Shown here in pieces: positions 13,021 through 22,003 of a stretch of DNA of 64,000 bases (position 1 is the stretch's first letter; the number at the start of each line of letters is the position of its first letter). The notes under the pieces are model-generated. The model had not been told where the DNA came from. It did no database searches and saw only the letters and a program-made list of their open reading frames with translations. The translations under genes and the position numbers were made by a program. Origin of the DNA: Nitrospiraceae bacterium (GTDB lineage Bacteria > Nitrospirota > Nitrospiria > Nitrospirales > Nitrospiraceae); the NCBI GenBank assembly GCA_009692155.1, contig SHZW01000001.1:1-64000 (forward strand), in the 5' to 3' direction.

Positions 13021-13039
13021 GCTGCGCCTGAGTTAATTT

Positions 13040-13074
13040 CAACGGGCTGGAGCCGGATCGGCTTCAGCCCGTTG
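13040..13074. terminator. 16-bp stem hairpin between convergent genes (possible bidirectional terminator, no U-tract)
   Basis: CAACGGGCTGGAGCCG-gat-CGGCTTCAGCCCGTTG. Confidence 0.6.
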
Positions 13075-13110
13075 CAGTGTGAGACCCTCACACGCGGCTG
13101 GATGGCGCCG

Positions 13111-13497
13111 TCAGTCCTTCCGTTCTCTTCCCTGCTCAAGCGGATACCCGGCTTCCCGCCAGGCCCGAATACCTCCATCCATTGACCAGACGTTCGCGTA
13201 GCCCATCTGACCCAAACTTTCAGCAGCAAGCGCAGACCGATACCCGCCGCCGCAATACAGGACGATTTCGGCCTGTTTGTCGGGGACGAGATTCTCGATA
13301 TCCCGTTCGATCACACCGCGTCCGATGTGCCGGGCACCTTGTGCGCGGTCTTTGGCAAATTCCTCGTCTTCCCGCACATCAATGAAATGGAATGGTTCCC
13401 GGCGATCCAGCCTGCCCTTCACCTCCGCGCTCGTGCATTCTTTGACCGCACGTTTCGCCCGTTCGACCAACGTGAGAAATCCTGGATTATGTTTCAT
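13111..13497 (-). CDS. rhodanese-like domain protein
   Basis: HFIDVREDEEFAKDRAQGARHIG, VLYCGGGYRSALAAESL; likely start MKHNPGFL at 13497. Confidence 0.92.
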   Translation of the reverse strand: MKHNPGFLTLVERAKRAVKECTSAEVKGRLDRREPFHFIDVREDEEFAKDRAQGARHIGRGVIERDIENLVPDKQAEIVLYCGGGYRSALAAESLGQMGYANVWSMDGGIRAWREAGYPLEQGRERKD

Positions 13498-13635
13498 GGC
13501 ATCTCCTGAAATGACGGCGTCTGCGCGTCCCCCATCGTTTCTTCCCGCACCGTGGTTTGTCAAGCACAGGCGCGCATGCGCCTTGATTGACTCCCCACAG
13601 GTCAGATGCTAGATTGCCAGCCGCTTACGCACACC

Positions 13636-14910
13636 ATGTACGATCTACGTGTTCTCCGCGACAATTTAGACGCCATCAGAAGCCATCTCGGTCCTCGTGG
13701 CAGCGACGTGGCTTGGGACGATCTGCGCGCCCGCCTCGAAGAGCGCCGCACGTTGACGATCTCCGTCGACGGGCTCCGCCACGAACTGAAGAAGGGATCG
13801 GAAGACGTCGCGAGGCTCAAGCGCGAGAAACAGCCTGCCGATGCCGTCATGGCCCAAATGAAAGCACTGGGCGATCGCATACAAACCGCTGAAGACAGCC
13901 TCCGAACTGCCGAAGAACGGGCGATGGACATGGCGCTCCGCATCCCCAACCTGCCACACAGTTCCGTGCCGGCCGGAAAGGATCCGACCGACAATCAGGA
14001 AATGCGAAAATGGGGCACCGTGCCTGCATTCGCCTTTGCACCCAAAACGCACTGGGACCTTGGGGAAGCGCTCGGCATTCTCGACTTCGAGCGGGCCGCA
14101 AAGATCGCCGGCGCCAGATTTGCCGTATTGACCGGCCCCGGCGCCAGGCTGGAACGGGCACTGATCAACTTTATGCTCGACCTGCACACGACCCGGCATG
14201 GCTATCAGGAAGTACTGCCTCCCTTCATGGTCAACCGCGCTGCCATGACGGGAACCGGCCAACTGCCGAAATTCGAAGAGGATCTCTTCAAGCTTCGCGA
14301 TGACGATTATTTTCTGATTCCGACCGCCGAAGTCCCGGTCACCAACCTGTTACGGGAAGAAATTGTTCCGGACGACCGCTTGCCGATCCGGTATGCCGCC
14401 CATACGCCCTGCTTCAGACGTGAAGCCGGTTCGTACGGCAAGGATACGCGTGGGCTGATCAGACAGCACCAGTTCAACAAGGTGGAACTGGTGGCCTTTT
14501 CCAGACCGGAGGATTCCTATCAGGAACTCGAGCGCCTCACCGGCCATGCCGAAGCCATACTGCGGGAACTCGCACTTCCCTATCGAGTCGTCACGCTATG
14601 TGCCGGAGATATGGGCTTCTCCGCTGCCAAGACATACGACATTGAAGTCTGGCTTCCATCTCATAACGGATTCAGGGAAATTTCATCCTGCAGTAACTTT
14701 GAGGCGTTTCAGGCGCGCCGGGCCGGCATCCGGTATCGACGGAAAGACGGCAAAACTGACTTTGTACATACCCTCAATGGGTCAGGGCTGGCGGTCGGCC
14801 GAACGCTGGTCGCCATTCTCGAAAATTACCAGCAGGCCGATGGGTCTGTTACAATCCCTCATGCGCTCAGTCCCTACATGGGTGGAGCAGAGCGGATCAC
14901 GAAAAGCTGA
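13636..14910 (+). CDS. serS: seryl-tRNA synthetase
   Basis: [10 protein letters not shown] start, N-terminal coiled coil, class II motifs ([46 protein letters not shown]). Confidence 0.98.
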   Translation: MYDLRVLRDNLDAIRSHLGPRGSDVAWDDLRARLEERRTLTISVDGLRHELKKGSEDVARLKREKQPADAVMAQMKALGDRIQTAEDSLRTAEERAMDMALRIPNLPHSSVPAGKDPTDNQEMRKWGTVPAFAFAPKTHWDLGEALGILDFERAAKIAGARFAVLTGPGARLERALINFMLDLHTTRHGYQEVLPPFMVNRAAMTGTGQLPKFEEDLFKLRDDDYFLIPTAEVPVTNLLREEIVPDDRLPIRYAAHTPCFRREAGSYGKDTRGLIRQHQFNKVELVAFSRPEDSYQELERLTGHAEAILRELALPYRVVTLCAGDMGFSAAKTYDIEVWLPSHNGFREISSCSNFEAFQARRAGIRYRRKDGKTDFVHTLNGSGLAVGRTLVAILENYQQADGSVTIPHALSPYMGGAERITKS

Positions 14911-15019
14911 GCACAAACTGAAGGGGTTTTATCGGGCTGCGTCAATTGGGATGGTCTACGCCCGATGAGCCGCCGGCTCAACGAAGTGTGTATCCAAGCC
15001 TACTGGAGGCAAACTACCT

Positions 15020-15050
15020 ATCCGCTCGCATGTGATCGAAGCGAGCGGAT
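15020..15050. terminator. hairpin downstream of serS
   Basis: ATCCGCTCGC-N11-GCGAGCGGAT, 10 bp perfect stem. Confidence 0.45.
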
Positions 15051-15148
15051 CAAGCGAAGCTTGATTTCAACGGATCAAATTCACTGGAGGTGTTTATCCG
15101 TCCGCCCGAGCTATCCTATGGGCGGCCGGCACACGCCAAGCGAGGGAT

Positions 15149-15238
15149 GGAGGGGTGGCTGAGCGGCCGAAAGCGCCGGTCTTGAAAACCGGAGTCCGGG
15201 TAACCGGACCGTGGGTTCAAATCCTACCCCCTCCGCCA
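15149..15238 (+). tRNA. tRNA-Ser (anticodon TGA), CCA encoded
   Basis: GGAGGGGTGGCTGAGCGG...CTTGAAAA...long variable arm...GGTTCAAATCC...CCCCTCCGCCA. Confidence 0.96.
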
Positions 15239-15300
15239 AATAGCCACATGGCCGTTCGACTCTCCGTGGAGCGATTGAGACACCAACAGCCACTCGATCA

Positions 15301-15316
15301 AGGGTGGGATTTGAAC
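15301..15316 (-). repeat. inverted partial copy of tRNA-Ser(TGA) T-arm/acceptor strand
   Basis: Reverse complement GTTCAAATCCCACCCT versus tRNA GTTCAAATCCTACCCC starting at 15215. Confidence 0.7.
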
Positions 15317-15359
15317 GAGGGGGACCGCGGGGGAGGAACTCCCCTGCGTGGGGAGACAC

Positions 15360-15428
15360 GAGGGGGCTGGCCCTCTCAGTGAGAGCACTCGCTCCGAGTG
15401 CGACTTCAAATGCCTACCCCCTCCGCCA
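15360..15428 (+). pseudogene. tRNA-like element (degenerate tRNA) ending in encoded CCA
   Basis: GAGGGGG(15360-15366)...CCCCCTC(15417-15423) 7-bp closing stem, internal hairpins CTCTC-AGT-GAGAG and GCACTCG-CTC-CGAGTGC, TTCAAAT T-loop-like, CGCCA end. Confidence 0.5.
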
Positions 15429-15483
15429 CAATTTGTCATGCAAATTGTGGCGAGATCTCGTCATTTCGCGTTGCGAAATGACG
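15424..15483 (+). repeat. double-hairpin element, copy 1
   Basis: CGCCACAATTTG-tcatg-CAAATTGTGGCG then CGTCATTTCGC-gtt-GCGAAATGACG. Confidence 0.85.
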
Positions 15484-15551
15484 GATCCGCCATCCCGCGC
15501 TTGGCGTGTACCGGTGCCTAAGTTGAGCGTTATCGAAATTATTGGCGCCGG

Positions 15552-15698
15552 ATAAACCCCTCAAGTGTTTTGGGTGCTTCAAGCTGAGGCAACGGATAAA
15601 ATCCTTCAGTAATCCTCCTATGGTTCGGGTATAATCCCTCAGTTTATTACGTGGCATGCAAATGCATTGGGAGTAGAAAAAATAAAAAACTGAGGATT
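15552..15698. repeat. iteron-like motif ATAAA(T)CCYTCAGT, three direct and one inverted copy
   Basis: ATAAACCCCTCAAGT 15552; ATAAAATCCTTCAGT 15596; ATAATCCCTCAGT 15631; ACTGAGGATT 15689 (inverted). Confidence 0.55.
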
Positions 15699-15744
15699 TC
15701 GCGGACGCACTATGTAAACGATGCGTCCGCCCAACATGTTCGGT

Positions 15745-15835
15745 GGAGAGGTGGCCGAGCGGCCGAAGGCACCGGTTTGCTAAACCGGCACAGGTCAAAA
15801 GCTTGTCGCGGGTTCAAATCCCGCCCTCTCCGCCA
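15745..15835 (+). tRNA. tRNA-Ser (anticodon GCT), CCA encoded
   Basis: GGAGAGGTGGCCGAG...GGTTTGCTAAACC...GGTTCAAATCCCGCCCTCTCCGCCA. Confidence 0.96.
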
Positions 15836-15891
15836 CAATTTTCGATGGCAAATTGTGGCGGGATCTCGCCATCTTGCAATGCAAAGTGGCG
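15831..15891 (+). repeat. double-hairpin element, copy 2 (overlaps tRNA-Ser(GCT) CCA)
   Basis: CGCCACAATTT-tcgatggc-AAATTGTGGCG then CGCCATCTTGC-aat-GCAAAGTGGCG. Confidence 0.85.
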
Positions 15892-15925
15892 GATACGCCA
15901 AAGCCGTATACCACAAGTGGTTCAT

Positions 15926-16001
15926 GCGCCCGTAGCTCAATGGATAGAGCACCAGACTACGGATCTGGGGGCTACAGGTTCAAGTCCTGTCGGGCGCACC
16001 A
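15926..16001 (+). tRNA. tRNA-Arg (anticodon ACG), CCA encoded
   Basis: GCGCCCGTAGCTCAATGGATAGAGC, CCAGACTACGGATCTGG, GGTTCAAGTCC, CGGGCGCACCA. Confidence 0.96.
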
Positions 16002-16114
16002 TTCAAAGATCTGGGCGTGCCCGATTCAGTCCAACCGAGCGCGCCAGACTCAAACCATCCCTTAATCGTATTTGATTGGACGCCTTTTCTTTCGTGGGCG
16101 TATGATCATTGCAC

Positions 16115-16279
16115 GTGAGAGAAAACCAGCCCGATGGATCGCAGAGAATTTCGAGCGTGTCCACTTTCTGGATTAAGGTCGTCAATTTAAAAGGCATCGG
16201 CGAAGAGCCGGACGCCTATCCGGTTCCTCCTGAAATCGTCGCTCAGTTGACGATGGTCCACTCCGGCTCTTCCAAATAA
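16115..16279 (+). CDS. small hypothetical ORF (54 aa, GTG start)
   Basis: VRENQPDGSQRISSVSTFWIKVVNLKGIGEEPDAYPVPPEIVAQLTMVHSGSSK; below the ORF-track cutoff. Confidence 0.3.
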   Translation: MRENQPDGSQRISSVSTFWIKVVNLKGIGEEPDAYPVPPEIVAQLTMVHSGSSK

Positions 16280-16306
16280 CGCCCGAAGAACCAGCCGCAC
16301 TGCGCA

Positions 16307-17161
16307 TCACGAATAGGGCTTCTCCAAGCGCTTCAGCGCGCGCATCATGGCTGGATCGCTCAACCCCACTTCACTGAGTGCATCGATGATATGGCTGCCT
16401 TTGCGGACGGCCAGCTCTTTCGCCTTGGCATACTGTCCTTGATTGAACCGGGCAACCGACGGTTGTCCGTTGACAATCTGACACGCCAGCACCTCTCCGC
16501 CCACCTCCAGAATCCCGCCGCGATCGATCAGTTCACGAGCCTGCGCAACCGTGATCTTATGAAGTTGTGAAAATTCATCGATGCCGCTGGTTTCCACCAA
16601 TTTCCCGTCAGGCATGATGCACAGGCGTTTAAAGTGTGGCGACCAGTCCTTCCTGAAATCGATGTACTTGATGTCTCCACTTCTGGCGATGCCACGATCC
16701 AGCTTGGCATAATCGAGTCCAAGGTTCTTTTGTTGAAGCTTGGCTTGAAGCTCCGGAGCGAGCGTACGCTGAAAAACACGCCACGCCGCATCATCCAGCG
16801 AAAATCCATACGCCCGCCTTAATTGCTCCACTTCTGCATATTGCTCGACATCGAGCACCCAGGTCAGCTTCGGCATCCCGCCCATGTGATCGAGCCGGCA
16901 TGCAAATGCGCCACGCGTGACCAGCAGCCCTTCGTGCGGGTACACATAGACCCCGCCCTGGAGCAGAAGCCGTCGCATGTCATCGGCTGGAAGCGAGCAG
17001 CTTTCAGAAAGAACCCGTGCATGCGTGTCCACATCTTCCGCTTCGGTCATCGCACATGCCCAGACATTCCCGGGTGGATCGAATTCGCTGTAATCCTCAA
17101 TGATGTTATACAGCGCAGGAGGTTTCGCCGCGGCAGGAGCGCGTCTCTTAATTTTGTGCAT
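16307..17161 (-). CDS. conserved hypothetical protein
   Basis: 284 aa intact ORF. Confidence 0.6.
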   Translation of the reverse strand: MHKIKRRAPAAAKPPALYNIIEDYSEFDPPGNVWACAMTEAEDVDTHARVLSESCSLPADDMRRLLLQGGVYVYPHEGLLVTRGAFACRLDHMGGMPKLTWVLDVEQYAEVEQLRRAYGFSLDDAAWRVFQRTLAPELQAKLQQKNLGLDYAKLDRGIARSGDIKYIDFRKDWSPHFKRLCIMPDGKLVETSGIDEFSQLHKITVAQARELIDRGGILEVGGEVLACQIVNGQPSVARFNQGQYAKAKELAVRKGSHIIDALSEVGLSDPAMMRALKRLEKPYS

Positions 17162-17226
17162 GCCCCACCCGTGTACCTCCTGGCTGGTTGAACCACGCCT
17201 TCATGCAACAGACAGTCATATCTGTG

Positions 17227-18415
17227 CTATCGCCGTATTGCGCCGGACGTCACGGCAGGCGGAGTTACCGGAGGTAACGCGACCGGAGGCGCTGCACGCG
17301 GACAGATTCCTCCGGGAGGGCTCCCCGGCGGGCACGCACGAAGCTCCTCTTCGATTTCCTGGTCAGCCAACTCATTCATGGACGTGCCGATATCATCCTT
17401 CATAGGGAGGCGCAGGCTGATGCGTTTCATGCAGATGGATCATATCGGAAATACTCTTGGCCTGAAACGGCCGGACACCCGTCAGGAGTTCGTAAAAACC
17501 ACTCCGAGCGAAAAGATATCCGAGCGCCCATCCACTTTCACCCCGGCCAACTGCTCGGGTGACATGTAATTCGGCGTACCCAGCACCGTGCCCGTCTGCG
17601 TGAGGAGGTGTCCATCAACCTGGCCACTCCGAAGTCGGTCACCTTGATGTCACCGGTCGATAAAATCATGATATTTCAGGTTTGATGTCCCGATGCACCA
17701 CGTTTTTCGCGTGCGCATAGGCCATCGCCTCGGCTACGAAGGCGGTAATCTCTGCCGCGCGCTTCACGGCGACAGTGCCACGCTTGGCGCAAAAATCCCT
17801 GAGCGTGACGCCGTCCAGCAGCTCCATGGCAAAATAGGCTGTGCCCCGCTCCTCGCCTGCATCGTAGACCTTCACGATGGTCGGATGGGCCAGCTGCTTG
17901 GCCGATTCGGCCTCACGGGAAAATCGTTTTTTATCGTCGGAGAGTTCTTCGGAATCACCCATCGAGAGCCGGAGGGTTTTGACCGCGACGTTCCGATGCC
18001 CAACGGTATCCCTTCCGAGATAGACGGTCCCCATTGCGCCACTGCCCAGCTCCTTGACCAATGCATAGCGGCCCAATCGGGGTGCGCTGTCTCCCTCCGG
18101 GGCAGGCGCCAGTGACGCGGCAACGGCGGCATCGTCCTGAAATACCACGAGATGCTTGCCGATCATGATCTGATCGCCATACTTCAACGCATGCTGCGCG
18201 ACCTTCTCACCATTGAGAAAGATACCGTTGGTGCTCCCCGTGTCCTGGATCACAAAGGCATCATCCAGCCTGGCAATCCTCGCATGGTGGCTGGATACGG
18301 CAAGATTGTCGATGACCAGATCGTTATCTTCTTTCCGGCCGATGGTCACGACCACGTCGGTCAATGTGATCTCCTTGACGACTTTGTCATTATACTTCAG
18401 CAAGATCTTGGGCAT
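17227..18415 (-). pseudogene. FHA-domain serine/threonine protein kinase, frameshifted
   Basis: FHA domain (VTIGRKEDNDLVIDNLAVSSHHARI, TNGIFLNGEKV) and kinase N-lobe to HRDIKP, then stop; remaining kinase motifs ([52 protein letters not shown]) lie in shifting frames 17.43-17.68 kb. Confidence 0.85.
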
Positions 18416-18444
18416 AGTGGCCGGTCCCGCCTGCACAATGGATG

Positions 18445-19251
18445 CTATGAGGTGACGTGCTTCATGAGTTGCTGCCAGACCCCGATGCCCACTTTTTTAA
18501 CCATGATGACGATCACGGTCGTGTTATCCTCTCCTCCAGCCGCATTCGCCATTTTGATGAGTCGATCGCAGGCGGTCTGGGGCTCTTTCGCCTCGCTAAG
18601 AACTTTCAGGATCTCCGCCGGCGTAACCCCCTTGGTCAGGCCGTCCGAGCACAGCAGAATGGCATCCCCTTTGGCCAGCTCAATCTCGTCCAGATCGACC
18701 TGAAGCGTATCCTCGACGCCCAGTGCGCGCGTGACGATATTCTTCTGCACCGACTTCTCCGCCTGCTCCTCCGTGAGAATTCCATGCCGAACCTGCTCGG
18801 CGACAAGCGAGTGATCGGCCGTCAACGCATGGATGTTCCCGCCACGCACCAGATACATCCGGCTGTCACCCGCATGCGCCACCGAAAGCATCGGGCCATT
18901 GAGAAGCGCGCAGACCACCGTGGTCCCCATCCCGGATTGCCCCGGCTTGCTTTGACTCGCTCCGTTGACAACCTGGTTGGCCAGATGCACGGCGCTCGCC
19001 AGCCGGTTGGTTTGAGGAGACAGCTTGGCGTTGACGGCGCCGATCAGCGGAAGCGCGTCGGCCTTGTGCGCATCGGTCATGTGCTTCTGAATAATCTCGA
19101 CCGCCAGACCGCTGGCGATCTCGCCGGCGTTCCGCCCGCCCATGCCGTCGCATACGACGAACAGCCCGAGATGCGGATCGGCACAGAGGCTATCCTCGTT
19201 GTGCTCCCGCTTCAGACCGACGTCGGTTTTTGCGCCAAAAACAATGTCCAT
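18445..19251 (-). CDS. PP2C-type Ser/Thr protein phosphatase
   Basis: KREHNEDSLCADPHLGLFVVCDGMGGRNAGEIAS, AHAGDSRMYLVR, DAILLCSDGLTKG, GGEDNTTVIVI. Confidence 0.95.
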   Translation of the reverse strand: MDIVFGAKTDVGLKREHNEDSLCADPHLGLFVVCDGMGGRNAGEIASGLAVEIIQKHMTDAHKADALPLIGAVNAKLSPQTNRLASAVHLANQVVNGASQSKPGQSGMGTTVVCALLNGPMLSVAHAGDSRMYLVRGGNIHALTADHSLVAEQVRHGILTEEQAEKSVQKNIVTRALGVEDTLQVDLDEIELAKGDAILLCSDGLTKGVTPAEILKVLSEAKEPQTACDRLIKMANAAGGEDNTTVIVIMVKKVGIGVWQQLMKHVTS

Positions 19252-19260
19252 GAATGATCG

Positions 19261-21797
19261 CTAGCTGGTGAGGCTCTGCATCACAGCACGAAGATCCTGG
19301 GCCATTTCCAATCCACGCTGATACCGTTTCGCAGCATCTTTTTGCAACGCGCGATCGATCACCGCGCCCACCGTCTTGGGCAGGTCCGGGCGCAATTCAT
19401 ATGGAGAGGGATGGGGCTGATTGGCGATCACATACATCAGCGTGGCGACACTCTCGCCCTGGAAGGGCCGCTCCCCCGTCAACATCTCGAAGAGAACGAC
19501 GCCGAGCGAAAACAGATCGGATCGCCCGTCGACCTTGGTCCCCGATAACTGCTCCGGCGACATATAGCTGGGCGTGCCGAGCACGATGCCGGTTTGCGTC
19601 TTGGCTGAGGTGGTGATCTTGGCACTCCCGAAATCCGTCACCTTCACGGTGCCGTCCGGCATCACCATGATATTGGCCGGCTTGATGTCGCGATGGACCA
19701 CGTTCTGGCTGTGCGCATAATCCAACGCCTCGGATATCTTCGTGACGATTTCCATCGTCCGCTTGACCGGCAGGAGATTTTTCTTTTTACAGAGGTCCTT
19801 GAGATCGACCCCGTCCAGCACTTCCATGGCAATATACGCCAGGTCCTGTTCCTCGCCGGCATCGAAAATCGTCACGATGTTCGGATGCGAGAGCTTGCCA
19901 GCCGACTCCGCCTCGCGGAAGAACCGCATTTTCACGTCCGGCAGTTCATCGGCATCCACCTCGTCCAGCCGCATGGTCTTAATGGCCACCGACCTGTGAA
20001 TCTTGGGGTCTTTCCCGAGATAGACGATACCCATGGCGCCGCGTCCCAACTCTTTCACAATTTCATAGCGCCCCAGCGTCGGCTTGACGTCGGTGCTTGA
20101 CGACAGCAACGAGCCGCTGGAAGACTGCTTCCCTCCGGTCTCTGAAGCCGCGGCCGCGCTCATGCGTTTCATGCGTTGTTCGATGTCCTTGTAACTCTTG
20201 TCCTTGGTTGCGATGTGCTGATACACGGACAGCGCCTTGGTCGGCATGCGCTTGCGCTCGAAATCCTGACCGAGGCTGTACAGGAGATCCTTCATGCCGT
20301 CATCAACCGGACAGGCTTTGAACTTATCGAATGCCAATTCGAGCATGCCCTGCCCCTGGAACGTCAGCCCCAGCATTCGGTTCGTTTCAGAAGCGCCGCT
20401 ATCGACCCCTGCGACCCGTTCAGCCAGCAAGGCCCGCTTGGCGGCAATAAACGTAAATCCAAGCACCAGCATCAGCGTCGGGTGCACCACCGTCAGCACA
20501 TAGCCTTTGGACGCGTACGCAATGACCACGAAGCCGAGATAGCTCGCGAGGATGGTTCCCGCCGCAATCCCCGACCACTTCGTCCCCAACCACGGAAGCG
20601 CCAGCACGACAAAAACGCCGACCAGAAGAATGACGCTCAATTCGACGGCGGGAGCCCATCGGGGTACGGTCAGAAAACTTTGACTGAGCATGTTCTGGAT
20701 GACATTGACGGTGATTTCCATCCTGGTCATCGCCGGATCAACCGGCGTTTCATTCGTCACGGCGCCGGCAATAGCGATGGTCGGGCCCACCAGCACCAGC
20801 TTGCCGCGGAACGTGCTGGGCGGAATTTTTCCTCCCAACACATGGTGCGCGGAAAAGGCCTTAAAGGAACCGGCAGGCCCGCTAAAACTGATCCTGGTGC
20901 GCATGTGACGGTCCGTCGGCACCCACTGTTCTCCGATTTTCACGCCCTTCCCCAGCACCACGTGGACATCACCGGGGGCGACATCCAGATAGGCACTGAG
21001 CGCGCGGAGCGCGAAGGAAGGATAGAAGCGGTCGAGGTATTCCACCAGCACAGTCTCGCGCCGGGCGACGTTGTCTTGATCGGAAGCAAGGATGCGATGG
21101 CCGAAGCCGACCTGCGGCAGTTGAAACGCAGGGAGCGGGGGGGGGTCATTTTCCGCACCTTGGTGGATGGGTAGGACGCCATCTCGCGAGGATTATCGAC
21201 CAGGCTGAAGGAACTGGCGACAATTGGCGCGCTGGGCTCCACGCTCTCTCCCTCTTCCGGACGTCCCAACTCGAAGGAGACCGGCAGGATGACTTCCGTG
21301 CCGCGACCGAGAACCGTGGCAAACTTCGCATCCTGATCCAGACGGGCCTCGGATTCGTTCAGCGACTGCAACTCGCGGATATAGAATTCACGCTGCCGGG
21401 GTTCGGTTTGCGGCGAGGCGATCTGAGCCGTGTAGCGCTGGCGCAGCGCGCGCATTTCCTCCAGACCCTGACTGCCGGATCGGATTCGCTCAGAGAAAAA
21501 TCGAAGGCGATCACTTTCGCGCCGCCCGCACGGAGATTCTCGATCAGGCGGGCCTGGGTGGCACGGGGCCATGGCCACCGGCCGACCTTGTTCAGGCTTT
21601 CCTGATCCACCGCGACAAGCTCGATTTGCTCAGACTGCTGCCCGTGCGCCCGCTAAGGATGCGCGCAAGTCATAGGTGGCATTTTCCATCAGTCTGAGAT
21701 TGGACCAATCGGCCACATAGCCAACCAGGAAATACAGGGTAAGGATCCCTCCGATCATCCAGTCGGCAAGCAGCACCTTGAACACATTGGCGCCCAT
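19261..21797 (-). pseudogene. CHASE2-domain serine/threonine protein kinase, N-terminal half frameshifted
   Basis: Kinase domain intact (LGRGAMGIVYLG, HRDIKPANIMVMPDGTVKVTDFGSAK). CHASE2 segments MGANVFKVLLADWMIGG, QIELVAVDQESLNKVGRWPWPR, VIAFDFSLSESD, FGHRILASDQDNVARRE in different frames. Confidence 0.8.
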
Positions 21798-21832
21798 GCG
21801 ACTCCTAATTTGCAGATGTTGCGAAGACCGGA

Positions 21833-21863
21833 ACTCGCTCAGCCGGGAGCCGGCTGAGCGAGT
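21833..21863. repeat. perfect 14-bp palindrome between divergent genes
   Basis: ACTCGCTCAGCCGG-gag-CCGGCTGAGCGAGT. Confidence 0.8.
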
Positions 21864-22003
21864 ACGTGTACCACGTCCGCCCTTTCATTGCAACGGGTTA
21901 CGAGGAAATTACGAGCTTGGCCAACTCCCTCCACTTGTGTTATCCCCTCACCTGCCGGCAACACACAGAGACCGGCTCAACTAGTCGGATCGGAAGCACG
22001 ATC

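Noticed and set aside
15630-15637. TATAAT promoter for tRNA-Ser(GCT)
   Set aside because: A TATAAT hexamer exists but no good -35 at 17 nt spacing and it is over 100 nt upstream; kept only as part of the iteron note.
21137-21145. G9 tract as a demonstrated phase-variation switch
   Set aside because: Additional frameshifts elsewhere in the same gene make sequencing error or decay at least as likely.
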